Both the position numbers and the translations under genes were made by a program. Source: Candidatus Colicola coprequi (GTDB lineage Bacteria > Bacteroidota > Bacteroidia > Bacteroidales > Paludibacteraceae). From it: a DNA stretch of 19,765 nucleotides. This document shows positions 7,539 through 14,834 of this stretch, piece after piece; the stretch's first letter is position 1; the number at the start of each line of letters is the position of its first letter. Location of the stretch: the NCBI GenBank assembly GCA_018065765.1, contig JAGHSR010000001.1:1-19765 (forward strand). The letters are read 5' to 3'. The notes below the pieces were generated by a model. That model saw only the letters and a program-made list of their open reading frames with translations, was not told where the DNA came from and made no database searches.

Positions 7539-7568
7539 CAAAGGTATACATTTTTTTTTATATATCAA
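7539..7568 (-). promoter_or_regulatory. Promoter of tnaA
   Basis: On the minus strand TAccTTTG occupies 7539-7546 and TTG (inside TTTTGATA) lies at 7566-7568, with a 19-base spacer. A T-run between them (A-rich on the coding strand) may curve the DNA. Confidence 0.7.
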
Positions 7569-7578
7569 AATAAATCTT

Positions 7579-7586
7579 TATCTTTG
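7579..7586 (+). promoter_or_regulatory. Promoter -7 element of ispE
   Basis: TAtcTTTG, 17 bases before the ispE ATG, predicts a leader of about 12 nt. The expected -33 position (about 7556-7558) is inside a T-run and has TTT instead of TTG. The inferred promoter overlaps that of tnaA. Confidence 0.55.
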
Positions 7587-7603
7587 CGCAAATTTTATTG
7601 ATT

Positions 7604-8415
7604 ATGAAACTTACCCCCAACTGCAAAATCAACATCGGTCTCAGTGTTGTTCGTCGTCGTCGAGACGGATACCACGACATTAAAACGATTTTCTACCCTG
7701 TGTATGGCTTGCACGATGAGCTGGAAATAGAGAAAGCGGATGTATTCTCGTTTGACCAGAGCGGGTTGGCAGTGGATTGTTCTCCAGAGAAAAACCTGAT
7801 TGTACGTTGCTACTACCTGATGGCGAGTCGTTACGCACAAGTGCAACCGGTAGCCATCCGTTTTCGCAAGAATATCCCATTCGGCGCCGGATTAGGAGGA
7901 GGAAGCAGCGATGCCGCCCATACCGCCATCGCACTGAACGAATTATTTGAGTTGGGACTAAGCAAACCTCAATTGGCACAAACAGTCAGTGAGTTGGGTG
8001 CCGATTGCGCGTTCTTTATATATAATGTCCCCTGTTTCGCCACAGGTATGGGGAACAACTTACTCCTATTGACATGAATCTCACGGGCAAACGTCTTATC
8101 TTGATCAAACCGGACGTTTATGTGTCCACCAAGGATGCCTACGCGAACATCGTCCCCCGAGAAGAAAGGGGCATAGACACGCACAACGACAGATATATCA
8201 ACGACTTTGAAGAAACCGTATTCAAACTCCATCCTGAACTACAAAAAATAAAACAGCGCCTACTAGATTGTGGCGCTGAATATGCGGCTATGTCCGGTAG
8301 CGGTTCAACTATTTTCGGCCTTTTCGATAACGATACGGAAAGTAGTTCCACCCCCCAGTTGCGTGCTCTTCACGAAGAGTTTGCCTCCATGATAGTCTTC
8401 GATAATACGCTTTGA
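7604..8415 (+). CDS. ispE: 4-diphosphocytidyl-2-C-methyl-D-erythritol kinase, interrupted by a -1 frameshift
   Basis: GHMP-family kinase of the MEP isoprenoid pathway that phosphorylates CDP-methylerythritol. The ATG at 7604 gives the family N-terminus KLTPNCKINIGL with catalytic Lys8; a TTG two codons earlier is less likely. The ATP loop PFGAGLGGGSSDAA is at 92-105 and catalytic Asp134 is in GADCAFF. After Gly150 (8051-8053) the frame runs to a TGA at 8075-8077. Reading from 8053 in the next frame instead gives EQLTPIDMNLTGK and then LILIKPDVYVST, exactly what the family has, through the GSGSTIFGLF motif to the stop at 8415. One G is therefore missing from the run at 8050-8053. The second half also has its own ATG at 8074, overlapping the TGA as ATGA. 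Joined length is about 271 residues, normal for the family. The last 111 bases overlap the convergent kinase gene. Confidence 0.85.
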
Positions 8416-9435
8416 CAGCGATAGTCCCAATCCCCATCCCCGCTGTTTACTGGTGTAACCGGGCAAGAAGATTTTGCGCAATTGTCGGCGTTCTATGCCT
8501 CGTCCCGTATCCTCTACATCCACATACAATGTGTGCTCATCGTCACTAAGTGTGACGTGTATCTGCCCCGCACCATCCATCGCATCAACGGCATTCTTGA
8601 CCAGATTCTCCAACACCCACGAGACCAAGGGCGCACTAATAAAAGCCATCGGTTTATCAGTAGTGTATGTTTGCTCATAAGAGATGGTCACCTTGTTAGA
8701 AACACGACCTTTGAGATACTCCAATGTTTGACGAACCAAAGCGGATAAATCGGTTGCCGCCAATTCCGGTTCGCTTCCTATTTTAGAAAATCGTTCTGCT
8801 ATCGTCTCCAGACGAGTTATATCCCGTTTCATTTCAGGAATAAGCTCATCTTGGGGGTAACGAGTGGATAGAAGTTCTTGCCAAGCATTAAGCGACGAAA
8901 TAGGAGTGCCTAACTGGTGTGCAGTTTCCTTGCTCAACCCCACCCATACGCGATTTTGCTCGCTGCGTTGCATAACATGTAGCGTTACGATGGCTATCAG
9001 CACAAACAAAAGAATAATACAAAACTCAATGTGTGGGAAATAACGCAAACGACGCAAGAGTGTCGATTCGTCATAATAAATATACTGGATATTGTCGTTC
9101 GCGATGCGCACCTCAATAGGACCGTTTAGTTGTGTTGGATCAGCCTTGGGTTTTTTGACATTGCGGGAAAGTAGTATATTGCCCTCACTATCTGTCATAT
9201 AGACAGGGATAGTGGTATTGCCCTCAATGATGCGGGAAATAAAGTCAATGTCATCGTTTTCGTCCGCCAAAATAAATTGACGAGTCGCCTCCGCCCACAT
9301 CTCCACGCGCCGCTGTTCTTCCTGAGCCAATTGGGCTGCTAATCGATTGGTAAACAGGACCGAAACAACAACTATCAGCAACATCAAAGTCATCACTACT
9401 GCAACGGCTCGATTGGAAGAAAAAGGTGTTTTCAT
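8305..9435 (-). CDS. Membrane sensor histidine kinase
   Basis: Two-component sensor kinase of 376 residues. The ATG at 9433-9435 is chosen because the promoter (9460-9489) lies inside the longer open frame that begins at 9528. Transmembrane helices at about 10-29 and 137-154 enclose a sensor region of roughly 107 residues that is probably periplasmic. The phosphoacceptor is His173 in the Bacteroidota-type H-box KETAHQLGTPISSL. The ATPase domain shows the N-box ENLVKNAVDAM, G1 box DTGRG and G2 box GWGLGLSLSK, and ends in GGGTTFRIVI. No response regulator is in the window, so it is an orphan here and its signal is unknown. The 3' end overlaps ispE by 111 bases. It is divergent from the methylmalonyl-CoA operon, with interlocked promoters. 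Confidence 0.9.
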   Translation of the reverse strand: MKTPFSSNRAVAVVMTLMLLIVVVSVLFTNRLAAQLAQEEQRRVEMWAEATRQFILADENDDIDFISRIIEGNTTIPVYMTDSEGNILLSRNVKKPKADPTQLNGPIEVRIANDNIQYIYYDESTLLRRLRYFPHIEFCIILLFVLIAIVTLHVMQRSEQNRVWVGLSKETAHQLGTPISSLNAWQELLSTRYPQDELIPEMKRDITRLETIAERFSKIGSEPELAATDLSALVRQTLEYLKGRVSNKVTISYEQTYTTDKPMAFISAPLVSWVLENLVKNAVDAMDGAGQIHVTLSDDEHTLYVDVEDTGRGIERRQLRKIFLPGYTSKQRGWGLGLSLSKRIIEDYHGGKLFVKSTQLGGGTTFRIVIEKAENS

Positions 9436-9459
9436 GAGTAATTTGTAATTTTTAGCTTG

Positions 9460-9489
9460 CAAAGATAATAATAAATTTGCATACTCCAA
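9460..9489 (-). promoter_or_regulatory. Promoter of the histidine kinase gene
   Basis: On the minus strand TAtcTTTG lies at 9460-9467 and TTG at 9487-9489, with a 19-base spacer. It predicts a leader of about 20 nt and fixes the start at 9435. It overlaps the plus-strand promoter at 9477-9507. Confidence 0.7.
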
Positions 9490-9507
9490 AATTTTGTAGT
9501 AACTTTG
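9477..9507 (+). promoter_or_regulatory. Promoter of the methylmalonyl-CoA epimerase/decarboxylase operon
   Basis: TTG at 9477-9479, a 20-base spacer and TAacTTTG at 9500-9507. The expected start near 9512 gives a leader of about 100 nt before the epimerase ATG. The -33 element lies within the kinase promoter on the other strand. Confidence 0.7.
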
Positions 9508-9524
9508 CAGCGGATTATGAGCTT

Positions 9525-9540
9525 TCACAATTTATTGTGA
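9525..9540. promoter_or_regulatory. Palindrome in the operon leader, possible operator or hairpin
   Basis: TCACAA-TTTA-TTGTGA is a perfect inverted repeat of six bases per arm. It starts roughly 13 bases after the predicted transcription start of the methylmalonyl-CoA operon and about 35 bases beyond the kinase -33 element. As DNA it could bind a dimeric regulator; as RNA it would be a 6-bp hairpin with a 4-base loop. Confidence 0.35.
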
Positions 9541-9615
9541 GGAAAACACAAAAAAATCCGTTTATTTGGCAATTAAAACACAAATTAAGTTTAACTCTAT
9601 AAATCCTTTAAAATC

Positions 9616-10029
9616 ATGAAACCAAGTCACATTGAACATCTTGGCATTGCTGTTACCAGCATTGAAGAGGCTATGCCTTTCTTCGAGTTTTTAACCGGTT
9701 CAAAGTGCTACTCTATTGAAGAAGTAGCTGACCAAAAAGTACGTACCGCTTTCTTCAAAGTAGGTCAAACCAAAATTGAACTTCTTGAGCCAACCTGCCC
9801 AGAATCAACGATTGCTAAATTCATCGAAAAGAATGGTGGTCGTGGTGGTGTTCATCACGTTGCATTCAATGTTGAAAATGTAGCAGAAGCATTGGCAGAA
9901 GCTGAAGCAGCCGGTCTGCAACTCATTGACAAAGCTCCTCGCAAAGGCGCTGAGAACCTAATGATTGCTTTCTTGCATCCAAAGAGCACCAAGGGCATTT
10001 TAACCGAAATCTGTGAACAGCCTAAATAA
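9616..10029 (+). CDS. mce: Methylmalonyl-CoA epimerase
   Basis: VOC/glyoxalase-fold metalloenzyme that interconverts (2R)- and (2S)-methylmalonyl-CoA, linking methylmalonyl-CoA mutase (which makes the R form from succinyl-CoA) to the decarboxylase encoded next. The 137 residues contain the two usual beta-alpha-beta-beta-beta modules. The start HIEHLGIAV supplies metal ligand His8, GVHHVAFNV supplies the second His (80 or 81), and LTEICEQ supplies Glu131. It is the first gene of a five-gene operon; the next start is 8 bases after its stop. Gene order and length agree with Bacteroidales succinate-propionate operons. Confidence 0.94.
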   Translation: MKPSHIEHLGIAVTSIEEAMPFFEFLTGSKCYSIEEVADQKVRTAFFKVGQTKIELLEPTCPESTIAKFIEKNGGRGGVHHVAFNVENVAEALAEAEAAGLQLIDKAPRKGAENLMIAFLHPKSTKGILTEICEQPK

Positions 10030-10037
10030 GTAATACC

Positions 10038-11594
10038 ATGGATCAAGCTAAATTGCAAAGACTGGTTGACAACCGCAATCAAGCCCTCGCTTGTGGCGGT
10101 GAAGCTGCGGTAGAGAAACACCACGCAAAAGGTTGCTACACCTGCCGCGAACGCATCAATATGCTTCTGGATGAAGGTTCATTCGAAGAAGTGAACATGT
10201 TCCTCACTCACCGTTGCCACGACTTCGGCATGGAGAAGAAAATTTTCCTCGGCGATGGTGTAGCTTGCGGTAGTGGTACTATAGATGGTCGTTTGGTTTA
10301 TGTATTTGCTCAAGACTCTACCGTGATTGGCGGTTCACTGAGTGAGACCATGGCACAAAAAATGTGCAATATTATGGATCAGGCCATGAAAATGGGTGCT
10401 CCTATCATTGGTTTGAATGACTCAGGAGGTGCTCGTGTACAAGAAGGTGCTTGTGCATTGGCAGGTTATGGTGAAGTGTTTGAGCGCAACATCCTGGCTT
10501 CAGGTGTAGTGCCTCAAATCTCCGTCATCTTTGGTCCCTGCGCCGGTGGTGCTGTTTACAGCCCGGCTTTGACCGACTTCATCATGATGACTGAGCAAAA
10601 CTCATACATGTTCATCACAGGTCCGAAGATTGTCAAGTCCGTCACCAACGAAGACGTTACCGTAGAGCAATTGGGTGGCGCTAAGATTCATGCTACCAAG
10701 TCCGGTGTAACACATTTCGTTGCTTCCACAGAAGAAGAAGCTTTGGCAACTGTTCGTCGTTTGGTAAGCTTCATTCCTCAAAACAACATGGAAGAAACTC
10801 CACTTGTAGAGTGCACCGACGATCCAATGCGTATGGAAGATGGATTGAACGACATTCTGCCTGACGATCCTAATAAACCTTACAACATGAAGGATATCAT
10901 CAATCTCATCGTCGATAATGGTGATTTTCTTGAGGTTCACAAGGATTATGCTAAGAATATCATTTGCGGTTTTGCTCGTTTCAACGGCCGCAGCACGGGT
11001 ATCATTGCTAACCAACCCGGTTGGTTGGCTGGTGTGCTTGACTGCGACGCAAGCCGCAAAGCTGCCCGCTTTGTGCGTTTCTGCGATGCATTCAATATCC
11101 AAATCCTTACTTTGGTGGATGTTCCCGGTTTCCTCTGCGGTACGGGTCAAGAGTACGCAGGTATTATCGATCACGGAGCAAAACTGATGTTCGCATACGG
11201 CGAAGCTACTGTACCTAAGGTAACTGTTACCATCCGTAAGTCCTATGGTGGAAGTCACCTTGTTATGTCCTGCAAGCAACTTCGTGGTGATATGTGCTAC
11301 GCATGGCCAAACGCTGAGATTGCCGTAATGGGTGCCAGCGGTGCCGTTGCCCTGCTGCAAGGAAAGGCTATCAAGGCTATCGAGGATCCTGAAGAGAAAA
11401 AGAAATTTATTGCTGAGAAGGAAGAAGAGTACAAACACTTGTTCTCCAGTCCTTATCAGGCTGCCAACCGCGGTTACATTGATGACGTTATTGAGCCACG
11501 CACCACTCGTGCCCGTATCATCAACGCATTCGAGAAACTGCAAACCAAGCGTCTGGCTAATCCAGCTAAGAAACACAGTAATATTCCTCTATAA
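10038..11594 (+). CDS. mmdA: Methylmalonyl-CoA decarboxylase alpha subunit (carboxyltransferase)
   Basis: Carboxyltransferase subunit that moves the carboxyl group of (S)-methylmalonyl-CoA to biotin on the carrier protein, releasing propionyl-CoA. The 518 residues form two crotonase-like halves. Visible are NDSGGARVQEG (127-137), the oxyanion-hole motif GPCAGGAVYSPALTDF (166-181), and in the second half the PGFLCGTGQEYAGI and ITIRKSYGG-like stretches. The neighbouring OadG-like, biotin-carrier and OadB-like subunits favour decarboxylase over propionyl-CoA carboxylase, which would need a biotin carboxylase. Odd: the usual GKLTARERI reads GCYTCRERI here (Cys33, Cys36), and YGGSHLVMSCK also carries an unusual Cys. 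Confidence 0.93.
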   Translation: MDQAKLQRLVDNRNQALACGGEAAVEKHHAKGCYTCRERINMLLDEGSFEEVNMFLTHRCHDFGMEKKIFLGDGVACGSGTIDGRLVYVFAQDSTVIGGSLSETMAQKMCNIMDQAMKMGAPIIGLNDSGGARVQEGACALAGYGEVFERNILASGVVPQISVIFGPCAGGAVYSPALTDFIMMTEQNSYMFITGPKIVKSVTNEDVTVEQLGGAKIHATKSGVTHFVASTEEEALATVRRLVSFIPQNNMEETPLVECTDDPMRMEDGLNDILPDDPNKPYNMKDIINLIVDNGDFLEVHKDYAKNIICGFARFNGRSTGIIANQPGWLAGVLDCDASRKAARFVRFCDAFNIQILTLVDVPGFLCGTGQEYAGIIDHGAKLMFAYGEATVPKVTVTIRKSYGGSHLVMSCKQLRGDMCYAWPNAEIAVMGASGAVALLQGKAIKAIEDPEEKKKFIAEKEEEYKHLFSSPYQAANRGYIDDVIEPRTTRARIINAFEKLQTKRLANPAKKHSNIPL

Positions 11595-11596
11595 TT

Positions 11597-11920
11597 ATGA
11601 TATTACTCGCAATAACTTCACAAACATGGTTAGTTACCGGCCTAGGCTTCGGCCTAGTGCTGGTGCTGCTATCTGTTTTCGTGTACATTATGAAACTGTT
11701 GGGTTTCATCATGCAGCCTAAAGAGAAAAAAGCGCAACCTATTGCTAAGGCTGACGATGCCACAAAAGCAGCTATTGCAACTACTATTGCGTTGAATAGC
11801 GATGATGCCGATATGGTTGCTGTTGCTATGGCACTCAATCTCTATTATGGCGTTCACGATATCGAACCGGCTAAATTAACCATTCACCCACATCACTCCA
11901 TGTGGAAGTATAATCATTAA
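11597..11920 (+). CDS. OadG/MmdD-type small membrane subunit of the decarboxylase
   Basis: Small subunit of 107 residues that anchors and assembles the sodium-pumping decarboxylase in the inner membrane. One transmembrane helix at about 11-34 (TGLGFGLVLVLLSVFVYIM) is followed by a Lys/Pro/Ala-rich linker and a short soluble tail containing DDADMVAVAMALNLYY and ending HSMWKYNH. It starts two bases after the stop of the carboxyltransferase and sits 18 bases before the biotin carrier gene. Sequence conservation in this family is low, so the call rests mainly on topology, size and position. Confidence 0.82.
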   Translation: MILLAITSQTWLVTGLGFGLVLVLLSVFVYIMKLLGFIMQPKEKKAQPIAKADDATKAAIATTIALNSDDADMVAVAMALNLYYGVHDIEPAKLTIHPHHSMWKYNH

Positions 11921-11938
11921 TCAATTAAGTTTTTTATT

Positions 11939-12358
11939 ATGAAAGAGTTTAAATTCAAAATCAACGGAACTGAATATACCACTTCTGTAAACGAAAAAGA
12001 AGGTAACATTACCGAAGTAACCGTCAACGGCAAGACCTATCAAGTAGAGATGGATAAACCTGCAACTGCACCTAAAGCTGCTGCCAAAGCTGTTCCTGCT
12101 GCCGCTCCTAAGGCTGCCGCAGCCGCTGCTGCTCCTGCTGCAGGTGGAACCAAAGTCGTTTCTCCACTTCCCGGTTCTATCATCAAAGTTCTTGTTAACG
12201 AAGGTCAGGCCGTTAAAAAAGGCGATGTTCTTTTGCAACTGGAGTCTATGAAGATGGCTAACGATATCGCTGCTGAATGCGATGGTACCGTTAAACAGAT
12301 TGCTGTTACTGCCGGTCAGAGTGTTATGCAGGACGACCTGCTTGTAGTAATCGGATAA
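11939..12358 (+). CDS. mmdC: Biotin carboxyl carrier subunit of methylmalonyl-CoA decarboxylase
   Basis: Carrier of covalently bound biotin that shuttles CO2 from the carboxyltransferase to the membrane pump. The 139 residues have a short N-terminal strand domain (1-40), a flexible Ala/Pro/Lys linker (about 41-70) and a C-terminal biotinyl domain. The biotinylated residue is Lys105 in ESMKMAND (the family more often has EAMKM). VSPLPGSIIKVLVNEGQ opens the domain in the usual way. A biotin protein ligase must act on it but is not encoded here. Confidence 0.93.
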   Translation: MKEFKFKINGTEYTTSVNEKEGNITEVTVNGKTYQVEMDKPATAPKAAAKAVPAAAPKAAAAAAAPAAGGTKVVSPLPGSIIKVLVNEGQAVKKGDVLLQLESMKMANDIAAECDGTVKQIAVTAGQSVMQDDLLVVIG

Positions 12359-12370
12359 TCCGCACGTACA

Positions 12371-13549
12371 ATGCAAGATATTTTGAATTTCTTCACCGGG
12401 ATGGGATTTATGAACATCAGCTGGCAACAGGGTCTGATGCTGCTGATTTCGTTCTTCCTCCTTTTCCTGGCCATTAAGAAACAATACGAGCCTCTTCTGC
12501 TGCTGCCTATAGCATTCGGTATGCTGCTCACCAACCTGCCGGGTGCCGGCATGTTCCATGAGGAGTTGTGGGCTGCTTTCCTTGATCCCAATGGTCCTGC
12601 TTACCACAGCTATGGTGCCATTCTCAAGGATGCAGGTCTGCTGGATGTGCTCTATATCGGCGTGAAGGCAGGTTTGTACCCGTGCCTGATTTTCATCGGT
12701 GTAGGTGCCATGACCGACTTTGGTCCGCTGATTGCCAACCCTAAGAGTTTCCTATTAGGCGCTGCTGCTCAGTTGGGTATTTTCATTACCTTCCTTTGCG
12801 CCAACGCTTTAGGTTTCGACCCTGCTGAGGCAGGATCCATTGGTATCATCGGTGGTGCAGACGGTCCTACTTCTATTTTCCTCACTAGTAAGTTGGCTCC
12901 TCACCTGCTTGGTCCTATCGCTATTGCAGCATACAGCTACATGGCTCTTGTTCCCGTTATCCAACCTCCTATTATGAAGGCACTTACCACCGAGAAAGAG
13001 CGCAAGATCAAGATGAAACAGTTGCGTACAGTCAGCAAGACTGAGAAGATTGTCTTCCCAATCATCATCACCGCTATTGTGGCTCTTGTATTGCCTGATG
13101 CAGCACCTCTGATTGGATGCTTAATGTTAGGTAATCTGATGAAGGAATGCGGTGTGGTAGATCGTTTGAGCAAGACCGCCCAAAACGAACTGATGAATAT
13201 CGTGGTTATCTTCCTGGGTCTCAGCGTGGGTGCTACTGCCACAGGTGCCACTTTCCTGAGTGTCAAGACTCTGCTGATTCTGGCTATGGGTATCGTAGCA
13301 TTCTCATTGGGAACTGCCGGTGGTGTACTGCTGGCCAAGTTCATGAACCTGTTCACCAAAGAGAAAATCAATCCGCTCATCGGTTCTGCAGGTGTCAGTG
13401 CTGTTCCAATGGCTGCACGCGTTAGCCAAATGGAAGGTGCTAAGGCTGATCCGAGCAACTTCCTGCTGATGCATGCTATGGGTCCAAACGTAGCCGGTGT
13501 AATCGGTTCTGCTGTGGCTGCAGGTATCCTGCTGACCATGCTCGGATAA
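12371..13549 (+). CDS. mmdB: Sodium-pumping decarboxylase beta subunit (OadB/MmdB family)
   Basis: Integral inner-membrane subunit that decarboxylates carboxybiotin and exports sodium ions. The 392 residues are very hydrophobic, with about nine to eleven membrane segments. The conserved ion-binding region GGADGPTSIF is at 161-170, with Asp164 matching the essential aspartate known from Klebsiella OadB. KAGLYPCLIFIGVGAMTDFGPL-type sequence (99-120) and the C-terminal HAMGPNVAGVIGSA are also typical. It is the last gene of the operon, starting 12 bases after the biotin carrier stop and followed by a strong terminator. Confidence 0.95.
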   Translation: MQDILNFFTGMGFMNISWQQGLMLLISFFLLFLAIKKQYEPLLLLPIAFGMLLTNLPGAGMFHEELWAAFLDPNGPAYHSYGAILKDAGLLDVLYIGVKAGLYPCLIFIGVGAMTDFGPLIANPKSFLLGAAAQLGIFITFLCANALGFDPAEAGSIGIIGGADGPTSIFLTSKLAPHLLGPIAIAAYSYMALVPVIQPPIMKALTTEKERKIKMKQLRTVSKTEKIVFPIIITAIVALVLPDAAPLIGCLMLGNLMKECGVVDRLSKTAQNELMNIVVIFLGLSVGATATGATFLSVKTLLILAMGIVAFSLGTAGGVLLAKFMNLFTKEKINPLIGSAGVSAVPMAARVSQMEGAKADPSNFLLMHAMGPNVAGVIGSAVAAGILLTMLG

Positions 13550-13572
13550 ACAACATAACATCAACATAACAT

Positions 13573-13610
13573 AACTAGAGGCTGCCCGAATGAGCAGCCT
13601 CTAGTTTGTT
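13573..13610 (+). terminator. Terminator of the methylmalonyl-CoA operon
   Basis: AACTAGAGGCTGC (13573-13585) pairs perfectly with GCAGCCTCTAGTT (13594-13606) around an 8-base loop, followed by TGTTTAG. It lies between convergent genes and may also stop transcripts of the methyltransferase gene, though on the minus strand no T-run follows. Confidence 0.9.
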
Positions 13611-13642
13611 TAGTGGGCAAATTCCCTTATCTTGAAAACCTC

Positions 13643-14830
13643 CTAATGTTTCTTTACAGGGTCTTTATCAAATCGCTCGTTGCGTTTGCCGGCAAAAAGA
13701 TCATATTGGTTGAACAGACAGTCCAGTTCACCATTCAGCAGGTGTATTTTTTTGGAAGGTTTGAGTCCGATACACTTGAGTGCATCTTCGTTGGATGAGA
13801 TAATCCATGCCGTACTGCCTGTAAACTGGTGTTTGAGAGTAGTACCAATATCGGCATAGAGACGCATGACGTCTTTGTTCTGAGCCAATCGCTCTCCGTA
13901 GGGCGGGTTCATCACAACGAAAGCGGGTTGGTTCATTGCCTCCGAGGTGCGCTTGATCTCTTGCAAACGAATCTGCCTCACCTGTATAAAACGCTGCTGA
14001 CCTGCGGACTGTACATTTTTGAGTGCAGCCTGCACAGCATAATAGGATGCGTCACTACCATATATAGTATGCGCGAACGCGCGCTCGCGCGAGTCGTCGT
14101 TGTAAATTTCCTCCATAAGCTCGGCATCAAAATCTTTCCATTTGTAGAAAGCAAAGGACTTACGGAACACGCCCGGTGCTATGTTTTGAGCAATCAGAGC
14201 TGCCTCAATGAGTAGTGTGCCCGACCCGCACATAGGGTCATAAAAATCGGATTGTCCATTCCATTCCGCCATAAGCAACATGCCTGCTGCTAATGCCTCA
14301 TTGATAGGCGCCTCAGTAGTCGTTACTCGGTAGCCTCGCTTGTGCAAGCTCTCACCGCTACTATCCAGCGAGATAGTAACCTTGTTGGCAGCTATGTGCA
14401 CGTTGATATATAAATCTGCGTCCATAAGTTTGACACTTGGGCGTTTGCCCTCGCGTGCAGTCCACCAGTCGGCTATGGCATCTTTGACACGATAGGTGAT
14501 ATATTGCGAATGGCGAAATTCTTCGCTGTAAACAGTGGAGTCGATGGTAAAAGTAGATGTAACATCCATAAACTTAGACCAATCAATTTGCTTAGCAGCC
14601 TCATATACGTCATCAGGTGTCTTGGCACGAAACTCAGCGATAGGAACAAGTACACGTGAGGCAGTACGCAAGCAGAAGTTGGCACGATACAACGTTGACA
14701 AATCACCTGTGAATGAAACGGCACGGCGCTGAATCTGCACATCGTTGGCTCCTAATTCAATCAATTCATCTGCTAAGACGGACTCAAGTCCCTTGAAAGT
14801 CTTAGCCAACATCGAGAAAGTTTGTTTCAT
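13643..14830 (-). CDS. THUMP-domain class I RNA methyltransferase (RlmL/YpsC family)
   Basis: Probable 23S rRNA guanine-N2 methyltransferase. The chosen ATG (14828-14830) gives 395 residues beginning MKQTFSMLAKTFKGLESVLADEL, the family N-terminus. An ATG nine codons earlier is less likely because the promoter -7 element (14835-14842) lies between the two. A THUMP RNA-binding domain covers about 41-150. The methyltransferase domain shows the SAM-binding FYDPMCGSGT at 196-205 and the catalytic NPPY at 308-311 (MNPPYGERL). E. coli RlmL has an additional RlmK half that is absent here, as in B. subtilis YpsC. The exact target base is inferred from the family. A GC-alternating tract (14071-14093) lies inside the gene. 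Confidence 0.88.
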   Translation of the reverse strand: MKQTFSMLAKTFKGLESVLADELIELGANDVQIQRRAVSFTGDLSTLYRANFCLRTASRVLVPIAEFRAKTPDDVYEAAKQIDWSKFMDVTSTFTIDSTVYSEEFRHSQYITYRVKDAIADWWTAREGKRPSVKLMDADLYINVHIAANKVTISLDSSGESLHKRGYRVTTTEAPINEALAAGMLLMAEWNGQSDFYDPMCGSGTLLIEAALIAQNIAPGVFRKSFAFYKWKDFDAELMEEIYNDDSRERAFAHTIYGSDASYYAVQAALKNVQSAGQQRFIQVRQIRLQEIKRTSEAMNQPAFVVMNPPYGERLAQNKDVMRLYADIGTTLKHQFTGSTAWIISSNEDALKCIGLKPSKKIHLLNGELDCLFNQYDLFAGKRNERFDKDPVKKH

Positions 14831-14834
14831 AGTG

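Noticed and set aside
8045..8060. Programmed -1 frameshift site in ispE
   Set aside because: The site G-GGG-AAC lets only the P-site tRNA re-pair well, and I see no downstream stimulatory hairpin or upstream Shine-Dalgarno-like stimulator. A deletion or base-call error is more likely.
10602..11576. Antisense open frame of 324 codons opposite the methylmalonyl-CoA carboxyltransferase
   Set aside because: Shadow of a highly conserved gene; the translation has no domain-like pattern and no promoter precedes it.
10038..13549. Propionyl-CoA or acetyl-CoA carboxylase operon
   Set aside because: There is no biotin carboxylase gene, and an OadB-type sodium pump and OadG-like subunit are present, which marks a decarboxylase.
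13550..13573. Near-tandem AACATAAC repeats after the decarboxylase beta-subunit gene
   Set aside because: Only two or three imperfect copies in an AT-rich spacer; easily explained by chance.
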